A stretch of 64,000 nt of DNA, from NCBI RefSeq assembly GCF_030915465.1, contig NZ_CP133267.1:1897001-1961000 (forward strand), read 5' to 3'. This DNA is from Neobacillus sp. PS3-34. Lineage in GTDB: Bacteria; Bacillota; Bacilli; Bacillales; Cytobacillaceae. A program made the position numbers and the translations under genes. A model generated the notes under the pieces. That model searched no databases. It was not told the origin of the DNA and saw only the letters and a list, made by a program, of their open reading frames with translations. This document shows positions 48,142 to 60,386 of this stretch, one piece after another. How positions within the stretch are numbered: the first letter of the stretch is position 1; each line of letters opens with the position of its first letter.

Positions 48142-48745
48142 CAAGGAGATTCCTAAACTCATCTTCACGATGATCACTGTTTAAAAATTGATCTTCAGCC
48201 AAAGCCGTTAGCAGCTTTCTCTTTAATGCAGCATCGTTGATTTCCTTTAAAATCCGCTTCCGTTCCTCGAAAAGAAAGTCCAAATACCCCTCGTAACGTT
48301 CATCGAATTCCGCAAAAAGCTGATTCCGAATTTTCTTTGCAAGCACCGGGCTTGCACCATCGGTCGATACCGCCAGGCTCAAGCGCCCACGTTGTACAAC
48401 TGCGGGAACGTGAAAGTCCGACTCGTCAGGGGCATCTGAGATCGTGACAAGTTGATGGCTACCAGCTGCCATTTTGACCTTCAAGTTCACTTCTGCATCA
48501 TCTGTCGCTGCAAAAATTAGAAACGCCTCTTCAACATCACTGTTTGAAAAGTTTTTTTGCTGCCAGATTATTTTCTTCAATTGCGCAAGCTCCGCCAATC
48601 CCGCGGTAACCTTCGGGCTCACAACTGTTATATCGGCTTTAGCTGAAAGCAAACCAGCCACCTTTCGTTCAGCAACTTTTCCTCCCCCAATGACCAACGC
48701 CTTTTTGCCGTCCATCCGAAGCATAATTGAATAATTTGCACTCAT
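48116..48745 (-). CDS. sirC: Precorrin-2 dehydrogenase (siroheme synthesis)
   Basis: NAD-dependent oxidation of precorrin-2 to sirohydrochlorin. Rossmann motif KALVIGGGKVAERKVAGLL near the N-terminus and the family's STDGASPVLAKKIR. 209 residues, matching the short SirC/YlnF form. Last gene of a nitrite reductase/siroheme operon; ATG at 48745, 15 bases after sirB. Confidence 0.9.
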   Translation of the reverse strand: MSANYSIMLRMDGKKALVIGGGKVAERKVAGLLSAKADITVVSPKVTAGLAELAQLKKIIWQQKNFSNSDVEEAFLIFAATDDAEVNLKVKMAAGSHQLVTISDAPDESDFHVPAVVQRGRLSLAVSTDGASPVLAKKIRNQLFAEFDERYEGYLDFLFEERKRILKEINDAALKRKLLTALAEDQFLNSDHREDEFRNLLEKVKKQTL

Positions 48746-48760
48746 CTGACCACCCGCTTT

Positions 48761-49501
48761 TTAAAGGCTTTCCATAGCTTTAGCTTCATCCGCCTTTTTA
48801 ACAATAAGCGGAATAAGCTTTTCATCAAACCCGACAGGCCTGCATACCTTAACCTCTTTTTCAAAACTCGCGCCAAGCCTAGAAAACGCATCTTCTTTTT
48901 TCACTCTAAAGCCCCCTGCGAATAACAGAAATGGCATCACATATAATTTAGCAGCATGCCCCGAGACCATTTCTTCAGCCTTTTCCAGATATCCTGGCCT
49001 TGCCGTTAAATAGCCCGTTTCAATCTTTCGTCCTAACTTTCCCCACAGTTTAGCGGCCAGGCGCTCCATTCCCTCCATGGCTTCCCGCTCCCGGCTGCCG
49101 TGCCCGACCAGAAGGACTGCTTCTCCATCATTGCCAGTAAATCCACTTTCCGCCAGACAATCCGCCAAAATTTCCACGATGATGTTGTCTGTTCCAATTG
49201 TCGTTCCATATCGAAAGACAAGCTCTGGGTACAGTACTTTAGCTTTGCTGATTACTGCCGGAATATCGACAGTGGCATGAATCCCTGGAAGCAGCAGGAT
49301 TGGAATAACGGTAATCTGCTTTGCGCCTAGCATGATGCATTGCTCGATAGCCTCGAGAATGGAAGGCTCCGCATTTTCCAGAAAGCCATACGCCTGGATA
49401 GCAAGTCCTGACTGCTCCATTACCTTATGGATAAACTCGATAAATAATTGGTTTCCGGCAGCCGACCTGCTGCCATGGGCAATATATACGACTCCTTCCA
49501 T
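48761..49501 (-). CDS. sirB: Sirohydrochlorin ferrochelatase (CbiX/SirB family)
   Basis: Inserts Fe2+ into sirohydrochlorin to give siroheme. Two homologous halves, each starting with a chelatase motif: VVYIAHGSRSAAG and VLLVGHGSREREA, with the metal-binding His. PILLLPGIHATVDIP follows in the first half. 246 residues, intact. It sits 18 bases after the sumT-hemD gene. Confidence 0.92.
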   Translation of the reverse strand: MEGVVYIAHGSRSAAGNQLFIEFIHKVMEQSGLAIQAYGFLENAEPSILEAIEQCIMLGAKQITVIPILLLPGIHATVDIPAVISKAKVLYPELVFRYGTTIGTDNIIVEILADCLAESGFTGNDGEAVLLVGHGSREREAMEGMERLAAKLWGKLGRKIETGYLTARPGYLEKAEEMVSGHAAKLYVMPFLLFAGGFRVKKEDAFSRLGASFEKEVKVCRPVGFDEKLIPLIVKKADEAKAMESL

Positions 49502-49519
49502 GCTTTCACCCTCGATCTC

Positions 49520-50983
49520 TTATACTTGCATTTTGGATACACAATTTAGCAGACTTTCTCGCGATGGCTGCTCCGGCATCCGTGCTGACCTGATACCTGC
49601 GGTTTCAGCCGCCCTCATGGTGTTCTCACCCATACAAACCGTTTGTAGATTTTTCAAGAACTCGCGCCCATCTAGGCCGCAATCTTCCATTCCCTCCATA
49701 AACGCTTGAACCGAAGCAGCACAAGGAAACACAGCCGTATTGACTTCCGCTTCCTCCAGCATTCTTTTAAAAAGTGGTAAGAAGTCCTTGTCGATCTGTT
49801 TCTTACTTGTCACGAACGATTCGAATGTTCCGTATTGAAAGTTATATTGAAGATTATTTTTTAATATCGAATCATCACCAACAATCAGGAGTTTTCCTGC
49901 CTCTGGCATTCGTTCCGCCAGCTTTGCTAAAAATCCGCGCTCATTAAGTGCTTTTTTCGTTTTAACAGATCCTCCAAAGAATGCTGCCCCAACTTTTCGC
50001 ACATCGATTTCCTGCTCTATTAATTTGCAAAAAAACTCATCTACACTTTCCGGTGATGCAAATAGAATCTTTTCATAGGAATCAAGTTTGGCGAGAATTT
50101 GCTGATCAGCAGGCATACTGGTTTTTTTCCATTTAGGGAATTCAATAACATCAGCGCCATGCTCCATCAGTTCCTTCGCCATCTCGCTCGGACCGCAGCC
50201 GGTACGGGCAAGAAGGATTTGGCGGCCATAAAGAGGCTGTTTCTCAAACCACTTCAATTTTTCTCTTAATGATATAACGTTTCCAACGAGAATGATTGAT
50301 GGGTTGCTGAACTGTGCCTTTGCCGCTGTTTCCGCTATATCCTGAAGTGTTCCTTGAAGCGTTTTCTGGCGGCCGAACGTTCCCCATTGGATCAAAATTA
50401 CCAGTGTGGAAGCCGGCTTACCATGTTCAATCAGCTTTTCACATATGAAAGGCAGGTTTCCGACTCCCATATAAAAAGCGATTGTATCCACGCCGCGCGC
50501 AAGCCCTTCCCAATCGAGGACAGGTTTGCCGTCCTTCGATTTATCATGGGCTGTTACAACAGCAAAGGATTCAGCATATTCTCTGTGGGTGACAGGAATC
50601 CCCGCATAAAGGGGTGCGGCAATGCCGGATGAAATGCCGGGAACCATTTCAAATGGGATATTAAATTCAACTAGGGATTTCGCTTCCTCGCCTACACGCC
50701 CGAAGACCCCGGGATCGCCGCCTTTAAGACGGACAACTGTTTTGCCTTCCAGCGCTTTTTCTACTAGGAGGTCATTAATGCCCTCCTGGCGAAGAATATG
50801 GCAATCTGGCAATTTTCCGCAATAAATCAATTCGGACTCGGAAGGGGCGAATTCAAGCAATTTTGGATTCGCTAGCCTGTCATATAAAATAACATCAGCA
50901 CGCTTGATCGCGTCCAGCCCTTTCACCGTGATTAACGAAATATCCCGCCCTGCTCCCACTAAAAATACTTTTCCAGCCTTCAT
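49520..50983 (-). CDS. Fused uroporphyrinogen-III methyltransferase / uroporphyrinogen-III synthase (SumT-HemD)
   Basis: N-terminal SAM-dependent SUMT domain makes precorrin-2: VFLVGAGRDISLITVKGL, YDRLANPKLL, VVRLKGGDPGVFGR and FEMVPGISSGIAAPLYAGIP. The C-terminal 240 residues (QILLARTGCGPSEMAKELM, ILFASPESVDEFF) are a HemD-type domain of weaker conservation. 487 residues. ATG at 50983 has AAAGGTGG upstream; the longer in-frame opening to 51034 overlaps nirD. Fusions of this kind are known in Firmicutes. Supplies siroheme for NirB. Confidence 0.9.
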   Translation of the reverse strand: MKAGKVFLVGAGRDISLITVKGLDAIKRADVILYDRLANPKLLEFAPSESELIYCGKLPDCHILRQEGINDLLVEKALEGKTVVRLKGGDPGVFGRVGEEAKSLVEFNIPFEMVPGISSGIAAPLYAGIPVTHREYAESFAVVTAHDKSKDGKPVLDWEGLARGVDTIAFYMGVGNLPFICEKLIEHGKPASTLVILIQWGTFGRQKTLQGTLQDIAETAAKAQFSNPSIILVGNVISLREKLKWFEKQPLYGRQILLARTGCGPSEMAKELMEHGADVIEFPKWKKTSMPADQQILAKLDSYEKILFASPESVDEFFCKLIEQEIDVRKVGAAFFGGSVKTKKALNERGFLAKLAERMPEAGKLLIVGDDSILKNNLQYNFQYGTFESFVTSKKQIDKDFLPLFKRMLEEAEVNTAVFPCAASVQAFMEGMEDCGLDGREFLKNLQTVCMGENTMRAAETAGIRSARMPEQPSRESLLNCVSKMQV

Positions 50984-51008
50984 CCTGCATCCACCTTTAC
51001 ACTTGGCC

Positions 51009-51332
51009 TTAGCCAAGCAAAATATAAACCTCATCAGCTTCTACTAAAACTTCATACGTTTTGACCTGCCCGATGTCCGGTGCCTGGACCTTTCCATCCA
51101 CTAATGAAATCTTCCAGTCATAAACCGGACAAAATACATAATTCCCGCTGACAAGCCCTTCCGAAAGGACGCCACCCTTTGGATGCGGGCTACGGTTTTC
51201 GACCGCCCGTACATCGCCATTAGTCAATTTAAAAATCGCGATCTTCTCATCACCGATTTGCACTTCTGTTCCGGCACGGACGGCAAGGCCTGAATACCCT
51301 GCAACCGCCACCTTCATAACTGTTTGTATCAT
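51009..51332 (-). CDS. nirD: Nitrite reductase (NADH) small subunit
   Basis: Rieske-like fold without the cluster. The motif area reads VENRSPHPKGGVLSEG and YVFCPVYDWKI; the normal two Cys and two His ligands are incomplete, as in other assimilatory NirD proteins. 107 residues. ATG at 51332 follows GGGAGTGG. Between nirB and sumT-hemD. Confidence 0.92.
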   Translation of the reverse strand: MIQTVMKVAVAGYSGLAVRAGTEVQIGDEKIAIFKLTNGDVRAVENRSPHPKGGVLSEGLVSGNYVFCPVYDWKISLVDGKVQAPDIGQVKTYEVLVEADEVYILLG

Positions 51333-51350
51333 TGTCCGCCACTCCCGCCG

Positions 51351-53777
51351 TTAATTTTTAAGCATGTCAACCAACTTAAGAGTCTTATAGTACTTATCTT
51401 GAATTTGTTCATTCTGAATTGCTTCATTCCAAGGCTCGATGTATTTTTCCAGCGTTTTGTCCAAGCGCACGTTTAATGCTTTTCGAGTTTGCTTGTCAGC
51501 GAGAATCTCCTGAACATGCTTTAATCCCACTCGGTCCAGCCATTTGGATGTCCGTTCGAGGTAGCTGGCTGTTTCACGGTAATATTGGAGATATGCTCCG
51601 GCCATTTCCATGACATCATCCTGCGTTTTCACGGTACAGAGAAGGTCTCCAGCCCTCAAATCCACGCCGCCATTACCGGCAACGTATATTTCCCAACCGC
51701 CGTCGATGCCGACAACGCCGATGTCTTTAATGCCTGATTCCGCACAGTTCCTTGGGCAGGCGGATACGCCCATTTTCACTTTATGAGGTGTATCAAGCCG
51801 TTCAAATTTCTTCTCCAGTTCGATTCCCAGTGACATTGAATCCTGTGTGCCGTAGCGGCAGAACTGGGCGCCAACGCAGGTTTTTACGGTACGGAGTGTT
51901 TTGCCGTAAGCGTAGCCGGATGGCATATCAAGTTCATCCCATATTCCTGGAAGGTCTTCCTTCTTCACTCCAAAAAGTCCTATCCGCTGTCCGCCGGTCA
52001 GTTTTACAAGCGGTACATCGTATTTCTCTGCCACTTCCGCAATTTTCTTTAAATCCTCTGCAGTCGTTACCCCGCCATACATTCTTGGTACAACTGAATA
52101 CGTTCCATCCTTTTGGATATTCGCATGCATTTTTTCATTCACGAGGCGGGAATCCCGGTCATCCTTGTATTCATCCATATAAATCATACCCAGGTAATAG
52201 TTCAGGGCAGGGCGGCATTTTGTACAGCCCTCTTCGTTTTTCCATTCCAGCACATTCATGATTTCCTTGATGCTTGTTAAACCTTTTTCTTTAATTTCCG
52301 CGACTACTTCGTCACGGGTTAACGTGGTACAGCCGCACAGGCTTGTTTTTTGAAGGGCAGCGTTGAAGGAGTTGCCGAGCGTATGAGCTAATATTTTACC
52401 GACCATCGGTTTACACCTTCCGCAGGAACGGCCTGCATTCGTGCAGCTGCTGACCTGGTCGACTGACGTTAACCCCTGTGTCCTTATTGCCTCCACAATG
52501 GACCCTTTAGTGACACCATTACAACCGCAAACCAATTCATCATCAGGCATGGCAGCTATATTCTCTTCTCCTCCGCTGTCTACGGACTGGAGAATTGATA
52601 CGCTTGTCATACCGCTCACGTCTTCCCTCTTAGTGAGCATTCTAAATAGCTTTGTACTGTCCTTTGTATCTCCATAAAGGACAATTCCTGATATCCGGTT
52701 CTCTCTGATGACAATTTTTTTATAAACTCCGTCAAATTCGTTATGGACTTTAATTGATTTTGTGGCTGAATCATCAAGAATTTCTCCTGCTGAAAAGAGG
52801 TCTACACCGGAAACCTTCAATCCAGTTCCAGTCACTGATCCTTCATATGGTGCTGTTTCTTTTCCACATAGGCGGTTAGCGAGCACTTTTCCCTGCTCAT
52901 ATAAAGGAGCAACAAGGCCGTAGACAATTTCGCGGTGCTCGGCACATTCGCCTACTGCATAAACGTTTGCGGCGCTTGTTTCCATAAAATCGTTCACGAC
53001 GATGCCGCGATTCACATAAATTCCGCTTGTCTTTGCCATGGCCATATTGGCGCTGATCCCGATTGCCATCACTACGAGATCCGCTTCAATTTCTGAACCA
53101 TCCTTAAAACGAAGTCCCATAACATGGTCATCCCCAAGGATTTCGACCGTTTGTTTTTCCATCAAAAAATTCATTCCCTGGCTTTCCAGTTCTTTTTTCA
53201 GCATAGAAGCAGCGATTGGGTCCAGCTGGCGTTCCATTAAATCCGGCATTAGGTGAATGACATCCACGTCCATACCCAGGTTCAGCAGTCCTCTGGCAGC
53301 TTCCAGTCCCAGCAGTCCGCCGCCAATAACAGCCGCCTTTTTATATTTTTTTGCAACCTTGATCATCATTTCACAATCTTGTATGTCACGAAAACCGGTT
53401 ACGCCTTCCTTATCCGCACCAGGTATTGGAAGGATGAATGAATCCGAACCAGTGGCAATGATCAGTTCATCGAATTCGACTCTGCGGCCTTTCTCTGTAA
53501 AAATACTCTTTTCGGCTATATCAATTTTTGTTACAGCTTCGCCTATATATAATTGAATGTTATTCTTTTCATACCAATCAAGCGGATTCATAATAATATC
53601 ATCAAAAGTTGTATCGCCCTGAAGAAGCGTCGATAGTTTGATACGGTTATAGTTTGGATGCGGCTCTTTTCCAAAAATCGTAATATCAAAAGCATCAGGA
53701 GCTATTTTAATAATTTCTTCCATTGTCCTTACTCCAGCCATCCCATTGCCTATCATAACAAGTTTTTTCTTATCCAT
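51351..53777 (-). CDS. nirB: Nitrite reductase (NADH) large subunit
   Basis: Reduces nitrite to ammonium with NADH. Domains in order: FAD/NAD(P) oxidoreductase (VMIGNGMAGVRTMEEI, FDELIIATGSD), a BFD-like [2Fe-2S] domain (CGCNGVTKGSIV, SCTNAGRSCGRC), a second Cys pair region (LCGCTTLTRDEV), and the siroheme/[4Fe-4S] half with CVGAQFCRYG and ACPRNCAESGIKDIG. 808 residues, intact. ATG at 53777 with GGGAGAG upstream. First gene of nirBD-sumT/hemD-sirB-sirC; two Fnr-type sites lie upstream. Confidence 0.95.
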   Translation of the reverse strand: MDKKKLVMIGNGMAGVRTMEEIIKIAPDAFDITIFGKEPHPNYNRIKLSTLLQGDTTFDDIIMNPLDWYEKNNIQLYIGEAVTKIDIAEKSIFTEKGRRVEFDELIIATGSDSFILPIPGADKEGVTGFRDIQDCEMMIKVAKKYKKAAVIGGGLLGLEAARGLLNLGMDVDVIHLMPDLMERQLDPIAASMLKKELESQGMNFLMEKQTVEILGDDHVMGLRFKDGSEIEADLVVMAIGISANMAMAKTSGIYVNRGIVVNDFMETSAANVYAVGECAEHREIVYGLVAPLYEQGKVLANRLCGKETAPYEGSVTGTGLKVSGVDLFSAGEILDDSATKSIKVHNEFDGVYKKIVIRENRISGIVLYGDTKDSTKLFRMLTKREDVSGMTSVSILQSVDSGGEENIAAMPDDELVCGCNGVTKGSIVEAIRTQGLTSVDQVSSCTNAGRSCGRCKPMVGKILAHTLGNSFNAALQKTSLCGCTTLTRDEVVAEIKEKGLTSIKEIMNVLEWKNEEGCTKCRPALNYYLGMIYMDEYKDDRDSRLVNEKMHANIQKDGTYSVVPRMYGGVTTAEDLKKIAEVAEKYDVPLVKLTGGQRIGLFGVKKEDLPGIWDELDMPSGYAYGKTLRTVKTCVGAQFCRYGTQDSMSLGIELEKKFERLDTPHKVKMGVSACPRNCAESGIKDIGVVGIDGGWEIYVAGNGGVDLRAGDLLCTVKTQDDVMEMAGAYLQYYRETASYLERTSKWLDRVGLKHVQEILADKQTRKALNVRLDKTLEKYIEPWNEAIQNEQIQDKYYKTLKLVDMLKN

Positions 53778-53834
53778 AATGGGTCTCTCCCTGCCTATTT
53801 CATACTCTATAGATATGGTTTTCTTGATGTTTAT

Positions 53835-53907
53835 ATTGTACGTCCTTAGCAGATTTAAAATTGTGACCAACTTCACATTTTAAACACTGTCTGTGAATGG
53901 TTTCACA
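53835..53907 (-). promoter_or_regulatory. nirB: Fnr-type promoter region of the nirB operon with two dyads
   Basis: Two perfect TGTGA-N6-TCACA dyads lie at 53862-53877 and 53892-53907, centres 30 bases apart. A -10-like TACAAT is at 53835-53840; a start near 53828 would put the nearer dyad at -41.5, the class II activator position. The motif fits Bacillus Fnr (and the CRP family generally), so anaerobic induction of nitrite reduction is predicted. The rest of the 53778-54074 gap shows only the rsbR ribosome site. Confidence 0.75.
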
Positions 53908-54074
53908 GTATTGTCAAAAAGCGAAAACCATCTGACATTGTCTGTTAAAGTTGACAAACAGGCTCAAGTTTCAGAAAATTAAAGGAGAATACGAATAGAA
54001 ACGGTGAATTGTTGATGCCCGACGTGAATTTTTTTTACATATAAGCTAAGAAAGTTTGAGGAGAAAAACGATGA

Positions 54075-54913
54075 ATGAAAAAACACGCCCTATATGATTA
54101 CTTGGTCAAAAATGCCACGGCCATAACGAAAGATTGGGCAGAATTCAGGGAAGTTAAAACAGGCTCTGATTATTCAGCGGACGCTCCTCTGGATGTTTCA
54201 AAAAGAGTAACGGACCAGAACACCGGCTATGTGAAGGTGGTCGCTAAATCACTCCTTCAAACTGAAGAAGAAATGAAAAATAGCATATCCGTTTGGACGA
54301 AACAAACAGCTTCAGAGCGAGTAAAATCCAACACTCCTATCAGCGACGTTGCTAAAAATTCTGGAATTTTCAGGGCTGTCTATTGGAGACATATTAAGAA
54401 ATTTATTAAACAGGCAGAGTTTGAAGTAACTGTCGATGATGTCCTTGAATGGGAAAGGACCATTAACTATACACTTGACTATGTCCTTGAAACCTTTACG
54501 AGCGTTTTTATGGAAATCCTGTTGGATCGTTTAAAGGCCAGTCCAATTTGATTATGGAGCTTAGTTCGCCCATCATTCCGCTATCTGACCATATCGGCCT
54601 CTTGCCGCTTATTGGGGATATTGATACGACAAGAGCGAGATGGATTTTGGAATCAACACTTGAGCAAAGCGTCAATCTTAAAATCACTCAACTCATTATG
54701 GATCTGTCCGGTGTCGCAGCCATTGACACGATGGTCGCCCACAAGCTGTTGCAGGTGATCCGTTCTCTTAAACTTGTAGGTGTGGAGACAACCCTATTGG
54801 GCATCCGTCCTGAAGTTGCCCAGGCAGCGGTCAATTTAGGAATCGACCTTCAATCTTTCCGTGCCGAAAATTCCCTCAAAAAGGTATTGGCAAATTTGCA
54901 ATATCAATCATAA
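54075..54913 (+). CDS. RsbR-type stressosome protein (N-domain plus STAS), frame broken
   Basis: N-terminal non-heme globin-like sensor domain (about 155 residues) followed by a STAS domain with DLSGVAAIDTMVAHKLLQ and a second Thr in DTTRARW, the positions phosphorylated by RsbT in RsbR proteins. At 54536-54539 a G is missing (GGCC for GGGCC); restored, the halves join as RLKGQSNLIMELSSPIIPL, about 279 residues. ATG at 54075 is eleven bases from GAGGAG; another ATG at 54071 is better spaced but leaves the frame, perhaps from one extra A. No rsbS or rsbT is adjacent, so this is an orphan paralogue. Confidence 0.87.
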
Positions 54914-54926
54914 GTTTGAAGAACAT

Positions 54927-55090
54927 AAGGCGTAAGCGCCCCCGGTTAGCCCCGACAGGCATAAGACGAATCACGCAGGAAATCCTGATTTCTGGAGTGA
55001 TTTGGCTTATGACCCCGAGGGGCTGGGCGCTGGAGCTAGATTAATACAACTTGGTAGAAGATATCCACATTATTTAATTTTATAATTACT
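54927..55090 (+). repeat. Modular palindromic intergenic repeat, copy 3 (compact)
   Basis: Starts AAGGCGTAAGCGCC and contains the bare palindromic core, AGCCCCGACAGGCATAAG ... CTTATGACCCCGAGGGGCT, then GGCGCTGGAGCTAGA and TTAATACAACTTGG. It lacks the GAAAAAGCGATAGC module seen in copies 1, 2 and 4. Lies directly behind the RsbR-type gene. Confidence 0.75.
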
Positions 55091-55099
55091 AAACGACTA

Positions 55100-55139
55100 A
55101 AAACAGACCGCGGGATTAGGATTCCGGGTCTGTTTTTTT
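55100..55139 (+). terminator. Terminator behind the RsbR-type gene and its repeat
   Basis: AAACAGACC(GCGG) / (CCGG)GTCTGTTTTTTT hairpin around a GATTAGGATT loop. Confidence 0.75.
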
Positions 55140-55158
55140 GATATGAATATTTCACAAT

Positions 55159-55277
55159 AAATAGCCACCATCTCATATTAGCGGGTGGCTATTCACTATT
55201 TCAAATTACTTAGAACAGCATAAAAAAAGCTGCCTCAAAAATGTCGCCTTTTTAACGACTTTTGAGACAGCTTTTTT
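55159..55277. terminator. Two further hairpins between convergent genes
   Basis: AATAGCCACC / GGGTGGCTATT at 55159-55193, and AAAAAAGCTGCCTCAAAA / TTTTGAGACAGCTTTTTT at 55222-55277. The second has T-runs in both directions and could end rocA transcripts from the other strand. Confidence 0.6.
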
Positions 55278-55318
55278 AAATTGGATTAAGGGCAATAATA
55301 CCCTTAACAATTATTAAT

Positions 55319-55404
55319 GTCTAGCTCCACAAGGAACGCTTCGAAAGCATAAACATCGCACGAAGAAAAAGCGATAGCTTTTTCGAGTAGCGCCTTACGC
55401 CTTT
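55319..55404 (-). repeat. Modular palindromic intergenic repeat, copy 4 (core deleted)
   Basis: Matches the outer parts of copy 1: TCTAGCTCC, ACAAGGAACGCTTCG, GCACGAAGAAAAAGCGATAG and GCGCCTTACGCC. The long palindromic core is missing. It ends one base before the rocA stop codon. Confidence 0.7.
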
Positions 55405-55405
55405 C

Positions 55406-56953
55406 TTAATACATTTCAGATGTTGTTTTCGCTTGCATATGAAGAAGAAGATAGTCTGGTCCGCCCGCCTTAGAGTCGGTTCCGGACATATTGAAGCCGC
55501 CGAATGGCTGGTAGCCGACAATCGCGCCTGTACAGCCGCGGTTGAAGTAAAGGTTTCCGACATGGAAATCTTCACGGGCCTGTTCCATGTGCGCACGGTT
55601 TGTCGTGATGACCGCACCCGTTAAGCCGTACTCGGTGTTGTTCGCAAACTCAATTGCTTCGTTGAAATCCTTCGCTTTTGAGAAGCCGACAACCGGGCCA
55701 AAAATTTCTTCCTGCATGATGCGGGATTTCGGGTCAAGGTCAGCGAAAATCGTTGGTTTGATGAAGAAGCCCTTGGAATCGTCGCCTTCTCCGCCTGCCA
55801 TCAATTTGCCTTCCTGCTTGCCAATTTCCACGTACTCCATGATCTTTTTGAATGCATTGCGGTCAATAACCGGACCTGTGAACGTGCTTTGCTCCTCAGG
55901 ATTGCCGACAGTCAATTGGCTGGTCAATTCTACCACACGGTTCAGCACCTGGTCGTACACGTCTTCCACGACAATGGCACGTGAACAAGCAGAACATTTT
56001 TGGCCGGAGAATCCGAACGCCGAAGCCATGATCGATTGAGCCGCTAGCTCCAGGTCTGCCTCGCTGTCAACGACGATCGTATCTTTTCCGCCCATTTCCG
56101 CAATCAGGCGCTTCATCCACAGATGGCCTTCGCCTACTTTGGATGAACGTTCAAAAATACGAAGACCGACTTCACGTGAACCCGTAAAGCTGACAAAACG
56201 AGTGTCCTTATGATCAACGAGGTAGTCGCCCACTTCAGCACCGCTGCCTGGAACGAAGTTCAGAACACCTGCTGGAAGACCTGCTTCTTCCATGACTTCT
56301 ACGAATTTAGCCGCAACGATTGGAGTTGTGGAAGCTGGCTTTAATAGAACAGTATTTCCTGTCACGATAGCCGCAACCGTTGTTCCTGCCATAATCGCCA
56401 ATGGGAAGTTCCATGGAGAAATGATGACGCCTACTCCCAATGGGATATAGTCATAACGGTTGTATTCATTTGGACGGCTTTGGACTGGCACACCGTCTTT
56501 TAATTTCAGCATTTGGCGCGCATAGAATTCAAGGAAGTCGATTGCTTCTGCTGTATCGGCATCCGCTTCTCTCCATGGCTTACCTGCTTCCTTTGTTAAA
56601 AGAGCAGAGAATTCATGCTTGCGGCGGCGAATGATTGCAGCTGCTTTGAATAGCACGTCTGCACGCACTTCCGCTTTTGTCTTCTTCCATGTTTTGAACG
56701 CTTCAACCGCAGCCTGCATTGCTTTTTCAGCCAGCTCCTGGTTCGCTTTTGAAACGCGTCCGATGACTTCTTCTTTATTTGATGGATTATAGGAAACGAT
56801 TTTATCTTCAGTCGTAATCTTTTCTCCGCCAATGACAAGATCATAATCCTGTCCTAAATAACCCTCGACAGTTTTCAGTGCCTCAAGATATCCCTGGCGC
56901 TCTTTTTCATTCGTAAAATCTGTGAAAGGCTCGTGCTTATATGGTTGTACCAT
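55406..56953 (-). CDS. rocA: L-glutamate gamma-semialdehyde dehydrogenase
   Basis: Oxidises glutamate-5-semialdehyde (from proline or arginine/ornithine) to glutamate with NAD+. 515 residues, matching RocA/PutC of Bacillus. Motifs are [31 protein letters not shown], catalytic Glu in [13 protein letters not shown], and catalytic Cys in [17 protein letters not shown] at 56953 with AGGAGGGG upstream. Works with PutP and the roc pathway; no proline dehydrogenase is next to it. Confidence 0.95.
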   Translation of the reverse strand: MVQPYKHEPFTDFTNEKERQGYLEALKTVEGYLGQDYDLVIGGEKITTEDKIVSYNPSNKEEVIGRVSKANQELAEKAMQAAVEAFKTWKKTKAEVRADVLFKAAAIIRRRKHEFSALLTKEAGKPWREADADTAEAIDFLEFYARQMLKLKDGVPVQSRPNEYNRYDYIPLGVGVIISPWNFPLAIMAGTTVAAIVTGNTVLLKPASTTPIVAAKFVEVMEEAGLPAGVLNFVPGSGAEVGDYLVDHKDTRFVSFTGSREVGLRIFERSSKVGEGHLWMKRLIAEMGGKDTIVVDSEADLELAAQSIMASAFGFSGQKCSACSRAIVVEDVYDQVLNRVVELTSQLTVGNPEEQSTFTGPVIDRNAFKKIMEYVEIGKQEGKLMAGGEGDDSKGFFIKPTIFADLDPKSRIMQEEIFGPVVGFSKAKDFNEAIEFANNTEYGLTGAVITTNRAHMEQAREDFHVGNLYFNRGCTGAIVGYQPFGGFNMSGTDSKAGGPDYLLLHMQAKTTSEMY

Positions 56954-56972
56954 TCTTAACCCCTCCTATGTA

Positions 56973-57026
56973 TTAAAACGTTTACACTCCGTTTCCATTC
57001 TATCATGATTTATTTCATCCTATCAA
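56973..57026 (-). promoter_or_regulatory. rocA: rocA promoter with a cre-like site
   Basis: Minus strand -35 TTGATA (57021-57026), 18-base spacer, -10 TAGAAT (56997-57002). Just downstream, 56973-56986 reads TGTAAACGTTTTAA, close to the CcpA operator consensus. A cre overlapping the early transcribed region would repress rocA during growth on glucose. This is inference from the motif. Confidence 0.5.
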
Positions 57027-57090
57027 TTATTGTGAAAAGACCGATTTTTCTAATAATTATACCTGGGTTAACCTTGGATAAAAAAACAAA

Positions 57091-57113
57091 AGACCCGGTC
57101 ATCATCCGGGTCT
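57091..57113 (-). terminator. Terminator of the pcrB-pcrA-ligA-camS cluster
   Basis: AGACCCGG-ATGATGA-CCGGGTCT followed by TTTTGTTTTTTT on the minus strand, eight bases after the camS stop. Confidence 0.9.
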
Positions 57114-57121
57114 TCTCGCTT

Positions 57122-58284
57122 TTAGTAAATATGCACGTACGGTTCGTCCTGGTCTGCTTTCCGCTCAATCAGAGCTTCCGGACCATTAACCGAGGTGACA
57201 TTGACATGGACTGAGATGTATTTTGGAAAATGCTCTAGCACTAGGCCGGTCACATATTGAGTAAAGCCAACAGCTTCTGATTTTCCGTAAAACTGGATTG
57301 GAATGGTGATGTCCAGATCCTTTAACTGGTCGTCAGCATAAAATGCCTTGCCGATTACCCCATTAAAATTCGGAAAATACTCTTCCACATCCTGCTTGAA
57401 ATTCAAGAATGCCGTCGCATCCTCCCTGTGGTCTTCTGTTGCCTTTGTAGACGGGAACAAATAATATTTTTCATTTACCTTTTCCCAGCTGTCTATGCTT
57501 GAGCTTCCACTATCCACCGCCGAATATGCAAAGAATGTTCCCGGAATAACCGAAGACCTGCTCTGCTGTTCAAACAGGCCAATTGTTATTGGCACATCCC
57601 TTAAATCCTTCGTGCTTCTTAAGCGTTTAATCACTTCGTCGGCAATTTTCTTCCCTTCTCTTTCCATTTCATCCTGTGGGATTTTCCTCTCAAACGTGTC
57701 ACCATACTGCACTGTTTGATAATAATGGATCGAGTTCAGCGCAAGGCCGATCGAAACGCCGCCCAGCTTAACGGTGTCATTGTCCTTGACCATATAATCC
57801 TGCTCTAATATATGGCGAAATAAATGGGGTTTTTGGTATTTTGGGCTTTTGGATCTCCCTTTTCGTCATTGAGTGGGTTCAATCCGATATTTTCTGATTC
57901 TTTCAGACCCTCTTCCTTTAGCTGAGTCTTAGTCATTTTTCGATTCAGCCATAGCTTCACCGTATTCCGTTTCAGTTCCTGTCCTTCCCTGAATACATAT
58001 TTATCAGGGTCAAACGTTTGCTGGGAAATTCTCATCAAACCCATTTCAAATTCATTGATATCGTATCTTGTATTCAGGTTATTGACGATCAGGCCGCGTG
58101 CTTCTCCGGGCTTGAACGGCAGTAACGTACGGTAATATTTATCTGATATTTTATACTTTGGTATAATCGCCTTTTCTTTTGCCTTTTCCTTCGTCTGGAC
58201 AACTTCGTCCTTCTTCTGGAAATTAGGTGCACAAGCACTTAACAAAAAGACAAGCGATAAAGCAATTATTGAAAGTTTTTTCAC
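57122..58284 (-). CDS. camS: CamS family sex-pheromone lipoprotein precursor (YerH), frame broken
   Basis: Membrane-anchored lipoprotein; in enterococci and staphylococci its signal peptide yields the cAM373 pheromone. Lipobox LLSAC, then GEARGLIVNNLNTRYDINEF, an established CamS signature. At 57813-57816 one C is missing on the coding strand (GCC for GCCC); restored, NPIYFAHILEQDYMVKDND joins both parts, about 387 residues. GTG at 58284 follows GAGGTG; another GTG at 58296 has no site. Downstream of ligA by 15 bases, as in B. subtilis. Confidence 0.9.
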
Positions 58285-58299
58285 GCGGTTTCCCACCTC

Positions 58300-60330
<2,031 letters not shown>

Positions 60331-60386
60331 TCAAGCTATGCCAATATTTTTCGCGCTTGAGTTTGTCGGTTCTCGGGATGCTTAGA

